From Clostridia bacterium (GTDB taxonomy: Bacteria > Bacillota_A > Clostridia > Lachnospirales > Lachnospiraceae): a DNA stretch of 9,230 nt. The notes under the pieces were generated by a model, which saw only the letters and a program-made list of their open reading frames with translations, made no database searches and was not told the origin of the DNA. Below are positions 6,046 to 9,230 of the stretch, piece after piece; position 1 is the first letter of the stretch, and every line of letters begins with the position of its first letter. Location: the NCBI GenBank assembly GCA_012515365.1, contig JAAYYM010000489.1, positions 1 through 9,230 on the forward strand. The letters run 5' to 3'. The position numbers were made by a program, and so were the translations under genes.

Positions 6046-6720
6046 TTATGTGGCATGTCACATAACTCCAAATTCGCCCTGACCGACATCATGGTATGCA
6101 AGGAATGCGGCCAGCCCTACCGCAGGCAGGTATGGTCCAAATACGGCCAGAAAACCGCCGTGTGGCGCTGCGAGAACCGCCTGAAGAACGGAACCAGGAA
6201 CTGCAAGCACTCCCCCACGTTCAAGGAGGATATCCTGCATGAAGCAATAATGACGGCCATCAACAGCGTCGTGGAAAACCTCGGCGAGTTTGTCAGCGCC
6301 TTCCGCGAGAACGTAATCCGTGTCATCGGCAGCTATTCCACCAAAAATGTGCCCACCGAATATGACGGGCAGATCGAAAAGCTGCAGGGTGAGATGCTGG
6401 CTCTGATAGAGGAAAATGCAAAGCAAGGCGCCATCACGGAGGATTTTGACGAGAGATATAAAAGAATCGCGGAGCGGATCAACGACCTGAAGCAGAAGAA
6501 GCTGGAGCTGGTGCGGGAGCAGAAAATGGCGGCGAATTTTCAGAAGAGGCTTAACGATATGGACGCCTGCCTCAAGAAAACCACCTGCGAGATCAGGGAG
6601 TTTGACAACGACCTGGTCAGGAGACTCCTGCAGAGCGTCAAGGCCGTCAAGGACGATCTGATAGAGATCCAATTCAAATCCGGAATCGTGATGAACCAGC
6701 GGGTTTCATACTTTGATTAA
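6046..6720 (+). pseudogene. large serine recombinase, C-terminal fragment
   Basis: The frame reads SKFALTDIMVCKECGQPYRR and continues to a natural stop at 6718-6720. This is the zinc beta-ribbon of large serine recombinases (Cys15, Cys18, Cys39, Cys50 counted from ATG 6055) followed by a long coiled coil (about residues 120-185, rich in E, K, L and Q) and the family's usual end (LVRRLLQSVKAVKDDLIEIQFKSG). The N-terminal resolvase domain with its catalytic serine and the recombinase DNA-binding domain, some 300 residues, are absent. The upstream frame hits a stop at 6037-6039 in the RIT repeat. ATG 6055 has no ribosome site, so it is probably not expressed. Its GC content is clearly higher than that of all neighbours, showing a separate origin. 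The intact gene was probably the integrase of an older integrative element. Confidence 0.85.
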
Positions 6721-6724
6721 TGTG

Positions 6725-6756
6725 AGGCAGGGGGAGCTGAAAAGCTGTTCCTGCCT
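6725..6756 (+). terminator. strong hairpin after the serine recombinase fragment
   Basis: The arms 6725-6738 and 6743-6756 pair at 13 of 14 positions (two as G-U, one G-G mismatch) around a GAAA tetraloop; the outer part is AGGCAGG / CCTGCCT. It begins four bases after the stop codon. No T run follows, so it may be a weak terminator or an mRNA-end stabiliser. Confidence 0.45.
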
Positions 6757-6773
6757 GAAAATATTCTGTTAAG

Positions 6774-6806
6774 ACTAAAATCCTCAGTACTGCTGAGGGT
6801 TTTAGT
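6774..6806 (+). terminator. 14-bp hairpin, possible bidirectional terminator
   Basis: ACTAAAATCCTCAG (6774-6787) pairs with CTGAGGGTTTTAGT (6793-6806) at all 14 positions, one of them a T-G wobble, around a 5-base loop. Read on either strand, a CCTCAG/CTGAGG core is followed by a short T-rich arm, so it can work as a terminator both ways. It separates the serine recombinase remnant from the downstream regulatory region. Confidence 0.55.
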
Positions 6807-6852
6807 GTTGACAGGTTCATGAAAAATGTTTTATTGAGGATATAGGATTTGC

Positions 6853-6885
6853 ATAGATATGGTTAAAAAATGTAGCCATATCTAT
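6853..6885. promoter_or_regulatory. 10-bp inverted repeat, candidate operator
   Basis: ATAGATATGG (6853-6862) and CCATATCTAT (6876-6885) are perfect inverted copies 13 bases apart. Two further inner positions can pair, one of them as a wobble. The right arm touches the -35 region of the promoter for the small regulator at 6947. The position suggests an operator, possibly for autoregulation by that regulator; an RNA hairpin is the alternative. Confidence 0.45.
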
Positions 6886-6913
6886 TTATTGTTCGACTAA
6901 TATCTGTTATAAT
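6885..6913 (+). promoter_or_regulatory. promoter of the Cro/C1-type regulator gene
   Basis: A perfect TATAAT at 6908-6913 is preceded by TGT, an extended -10. The -35 box at 17 bases distance (TTTATT, 6885-6890) is weak, as is usual for extended -10 promoters. Transcription would begin near 6920, shortly before the ribosome site at 6933-6938. Confidence 0.6.
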
Positions 6914-6946
6914 ATTCCTTGTGATTTTGTATAAGGAGCGTATGTG

Positions 6947-7153
6947 ATGTCAATACATTGCAGATTATCCGTGCTGATGGGTGAAAAAAGATACAAAATA
7001 AAAGATGTGCATGAGAAAACAGGGCTTGCAAGAACTACAATCTCAAACCTATATCATGACAAGATGGAGCGGGTTGATTACGAAACGCTTAATAAGCTTT
7101 GTGAATTATTCGAATGTAGTGTTGGTGGTATTTTAGAGTACAAAAGAGACTAA
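6947..7153 (+). CDS. small Cro/C1-type helix-turn-helix regulator
   Basis: A 68-residue protein that is nothing but a DNA-binding domain. The helix-turn-helix covers about residues 17-36 (YKIKDVHEKTGLARTTISNL), followed by YETLNKLCELFECSVGGILEY, the usual third and fourth helices of compact Cro/C1-type (YozG-like) repressors. The start ATG 6947 is eight bases after AAGGAG (6933-6938); a GTG at 6944 would add one residue. It has its own extended -10 promoter and an inverted repeat just upstream. It is the last gene before the PAPS-reductase-family gene and points the same way, so it may control itself and that operon. The fold is certain; the target is inferred from position. Confidence 0.85.
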   Translation: MSIHCRLSVLMGEKRYKIKDVHEKTGLARTTISNLYHDKMERVDYETLNKLCELFECSVGGILEYKRD

Positions 7154-7175
7154 GATTTATTTAATTTACTGTCCG

Positions 7176-7203
7176 TTTTATGGTACAGCAAATCTGATAT
7201 AAT
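7176..7203 (+). promoter_or_regulatory. promoter of the PAPS-reductase-family operon
   Basis: TATAAT at 7198-7203 with TGA in front (extended -10) lies 25 bases before the ATG at 7229. The -35 (TTTTAT, 7176-7181) is weak. The 13-mer ATCTGATATAATA (7192-7204) differs by one base from the -10 region of the regulator gene (6902-6914). Confidence 0.55.
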
Positions 7204-7228
7204 AGAGGAAGTAAGGGGGTGTTTTGTT

Positions 7229-8944
7229 ATGTGGTGTAAGATTTGTAGCAGGGAAACTAATAGTGAAACCTGCGAGCTTTGCGGTAATGCCACTGAACAG
7301 GATATTCCTATCATGGTCTATTGGTGCAATGACTGCAAGACGCCAATCATAAAATCAGCAAACAGAATTGATAAAAATATATGTCCTTTGTGCGGAAAAG
7401 AAACTTCTTATTTATGTTCAGATTTACGCCCGGTATTCCCTGAGGAACGGCTTCTGATTGAAATATTAACTGCAAAGCCACTTGAATACATAAATAAAAC
7501 TGTTTGGGCTGCTGATAACCGTTATTACATTGACGGCGAGTCGAAGATGATCCCAATAAGTGCGTATAAAAAGCGTTCTGCAGACAAAATTGTGGAACAG
7601 CTTGAAAAATACAAAGAGCAGAACAGTTATGACTTTTTCAATCAAACTATACATAAGTTTATAAAAGCAAACACAGAAAGACTGCATTACATCTTTGATG
7701 AGGCAACGGAGTTTATAAGGGACACCGCAAAAGCATATCCGAATGAGAATATAGTAATCTCGTTTTCAGGTGGCAAGGATTCAACTGTAACCGCCGATTT
7801 AACAGTTCGAGCTTTGAGTAATCCGAGTTTAGTGCATATCTTCGGTGATACTACCCTTGAATTTCCCCTGACTATAGAATATGCTAAGCGATTTAGGGAA
7901 AACAATCCCAAAGCCATATTTAAGACAGCAAAAAACAAGGAACAAAACTTTTATGAGGTTTGTGAGGACATTGGTCCCCCTGCCCGTATGCTTCGCTGGT
8001 GCTGCTCTATGTTTAAGACAGGACCAATTACCCGCGTCCTGAACAGTCTGTATCGTGATATGGATATTTTAACTTTTTACGGCATTCGCAAAAACGAATC
8101 CGTAAGTCGCAGTAAGTATAACCGAGTAGAGAATAATGCCGAATCAGTAAAGATACAAAAGCAAAAGGTTGCATCCCCAATTTTCCATTGGAAAGATATC
8201 GACGTTTGGCTCTACATATTAGGTGAAGGCATAGATTTCAACGATGCTTACAGGCTTGGCTATGACCGGGTAGGATGTTGGTGTTGTCCGAACAATAATG
8301 AAAGAGCGCAACTCTTGTCCCGGATTTATATGCCGGAGCAGGCTGGGAGATGGCGCAAGTTTTTGATAGATTTCGCTATAAAGATCGGCAAGCCCGATGC
8401 CGAAGTCTATGTTGACAGCGGCAAATGGAAAGCTCGCCAGGGTGGTAACGGTATTGCCGCTGCGGAGGAAGTCAAAATTAAATTTACTAATTGTACAACT
8501 GAGGAAAATGCAAAAGTATATAAGCTTAATAGTCCGATTGATGATAGCTTTTTGAATTTACTAACTCCATTTGGCAAGGTTACTAAGGAACTTGGGCGAA
8601 AACTTATCAATGAAACCATTGTTTTGGATATAAAAACTAATGTGCCAATTTTATCGGTTCAGCCCTTTTCACAGGATGGATATGATTATGCAGTAAAAAT
8701 CAAGACCATGAATGTGGCAAAGCATGATGATCTGCAAAGAATGGTCGGCTATCAGGTGAGAAAATTCAATGCCTGCCGTAAATGCTTAAAATGCGAATCG
8801 CTGTGTAGATATGGCGCCATCTCAATTATCAGTGATGAATACCGAATCAGCGAGAGCAAGTGTAAGCGTTGTAAGATGTGCGTTACTGCTAAATATCTTG
8901 AAGGCGGCTGCATGATGGACAAATACCTCAAGACAAAGGAGTAA
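7229..8944 (+). CDS. PAPS-reductase-family (PP-loop) protein with zinc ribbons and C-terminal ferredoxin domain
   Basis: A 571-residue protein built from several parts. Residues 1-60 form two zinc-ribbon-like cysteine sets (Cys3, 6, 15, 18 and Cys33, 36, 52, 55). Residues 174-360 are the adenine-nucleotide alpha-hydrolase domain of the PAPS reductase family: the PP-loop SGGKDS is at 180-185, LRWCCS at 255-260 and VGCWCCP at 348-354. Cys258, 259, 350 and 353 could hold an iron-sulfur cluster, as reported for DndC-type proteins. Residues 516-561 carry CxxCxxCxxxC and CxxCxxC plus a late Cys, a two-cluster ferredoxin pattern. It is twice the length of CysH and lies next to a DUF4007 gene, not sulfate-assimilation genes, so a role in DNA sulfur modification or defence is more likely than sulfate reduction; this is inference. 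The start follows AGGGGGTG (7214-7221) by seven bases. Confidence 0.85.
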   Translation: MWCKICSRETNSETCELCGNATEQDIPIMVYWCNDCKTPIIKSANRIDKNICPLCGKETSYLCSDLRPVFPEERLLIEILTAKPLEYINKTVWAADNRYYIDGESKMIPISAYKKRSADKIVEQLEKYKEQNSYDFFNQTIHKFIKANTERLHYIFDEATEFIRDTAKAYPNENIVISFSGGKDSTVTADLTVRALSNPSLVHIFGDTTLEFPLTIEYAKRFRENNPKAIFKTAKNKEQNFYEVCEDIGPPARMLRWCCSMFKTGPITRVLNSLYRDMDILTFYGIRKNESVSRSKYNRVENNAESVKIQKQKVASPIFHWKDIDVWLYILGEGIDFNDAYRLGYDRVGCWCCPNNNERAQLLSRIYMPEQAGRWRKFLIDFAIKIGKPDAEVYVDSGKWKARQGGNGIAAAEEVKIKFTNCTTEENAKVYKLNSPIDDSFLNLLTPFGKVTKELGRKLINETIVLDIKTNVPILSVQPFSQDGYDYAVKIKTMNVAKHDDLQRMVGYQVRKFNACRKCLKCESLCRYGAISIISDEYRISESKCKRCKMCVTAKYLEGGCMMDKYLKTKE

Positions 8945-8946
8945 AT

Positions 8947-9230
8947 ATGAGATTTAGAGCACATGATACCTTTTTTATACGAAAAGGCTGGCTATATAAA
9001 GGAATGAAAAATGTTGTCCAAGACAGAACAGTCTTTATGGGTGACAACGGAAATCCTATGGACATTTTAGGTATAGGTGCAAATATGGTTAAGTCCCTGC
9101 GGTACTGGCTGCAAGCTGTCGGTCTTACTGCTGAGCCATCTCAGGGCAAGAAATATCATACCCTTACCCCTTTTGGTGAAATCATCTATGAAAATGACAG
9201 ATACATCGAAGAAATAGGGACGCTGTGGCT
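8947..9230 (+). CDS. DUF4007-family protein, N-terminal part (3' end outside window)
   Basis: Ninety-four codons are visible before the window ends, still open. The start ATG 8947 lies two bases after the upstream stop, with AAAGGAG at 8935-8941, so the two genes are one operon and likely coupled. The opening FRAHDTFFIRKGWLYKG, then GIGANMVKSLRYWLQAVGL and LTPFGEIIYEND, fits the DUF4007 pattern (F-x-x-H-x-T-F, R-x-G-W-L, then G-x-G-x-N-M-V-x-S-I/L-R-Y-W). Its biochemical function is unknown to me. I recall DUF4007 proteins next to PAPS-reductase-family proteins in defence islands, which is the arrangement here. Full length, and therefore integrity, cannot be judged. Confidence 0.75.
   Translation, partial: MRFRAHDTFFIRKGWLYKGMKNVVQDRTVFMGDNGNPMDILGIGANMVKSLRYWLQAVGLTAEPSQGKKYHTLTPFGEIIYENDRYIEEIGTLW

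Noticed and set aside
6049..6062. Interrupted palindrome TGTGGCATGTCACA at the right flank as a recombination or operator site
   Set aside because: It is short, has two unpaired positions and no counterpart at the left flank; chance is enough to explain it.
6058..6672. Long open frame of 204 codons on the minus strand
   Set aside because: It is antisense to the serine recombinase fragment, which has a clear zinc ribbon and family end. The long frame is a by-product of GC-rich codons; the product is leucine- and histidine-rich with no recognisable domain.
1..9230. tRNA, rRNA or CRISPR array
   Set aside because: No cloverleaf with a 3' acceptor, no rRNA-like stretch and no regularly spaced direct repeats were seen on either strand by eye.

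Overview
The window looks like an accessory (mobile / genomic-island) region of a low-GC Gram-positive anaerobe, most likely a Clostridia / Lachnospiraceae-type gut bacterium. The grounds are strong AGGAGG-type ribosome sites, AT-rich intergenic DNA, TATAAT promoters, and protein families typical of Clostridia mobile elements. No database search was possible, so the taxon is inferred.

Left part (1-2200): the C-terminal part of a WYL-domain regulator is cut by the window start. It is followed by a decayed SAM-dependent methyltransferase-like gene with two frameshifts and a stop, a short unrecognised coding remnant, a small intact P-loop NTPase/kinase-like gene (1442-1963) and a strong intrinsic terminator (2115-2155).

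Centre (2213-6045): a small hypothetical gene begins at 2213 and is interrupted by a compact mobile element, 2560-6045. The element has near-identical terminal inverted repeats of 94/95 bp and carries only three tandem, overlapping tyrosine recombinase genes. This is the architecture of a recombinase-in-trio (RIT) element. All three recombinases keep the R, K, HxxR, H and Y signature. Each terminal repeat carries an inner pair of inverted 9-mers (ATATGCGAC / GTCGCATAT), probably recombinase binding arms. A consensus-like promoter starts at the inner edge of the left repeat and is followed at once by a perfect 8-bp hairpin in the leader.

Right of the element (6046-6810): a 5'-truncated, GC-rich fragment of a large serine recombinase (zinc ribbon plus coiled coil, no catalytic domain), then two strong hairpins. 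The left and right flanks of the RIT element do not join into one gene, so the locus was rearranged as well as invaded.

Right part (6850-9230): a 10-bp inverted repeat and an extended -10 promoter drive a small Cro/C1-type regulator. A second promoter with a nearly identical -10 region precedes a 571-aa PAPS-reductase-family (PP-loop) protein that has N-terminal zinc ribbons and a C-terminal dicluster ferredoxin module. Two bases further on begins a DUF4007-like protein cut by the window end. This pair looks like the start of a defence or DNA-modification operon (phosphorothioation-like or BREX-type-4-like) that continues outside the window.
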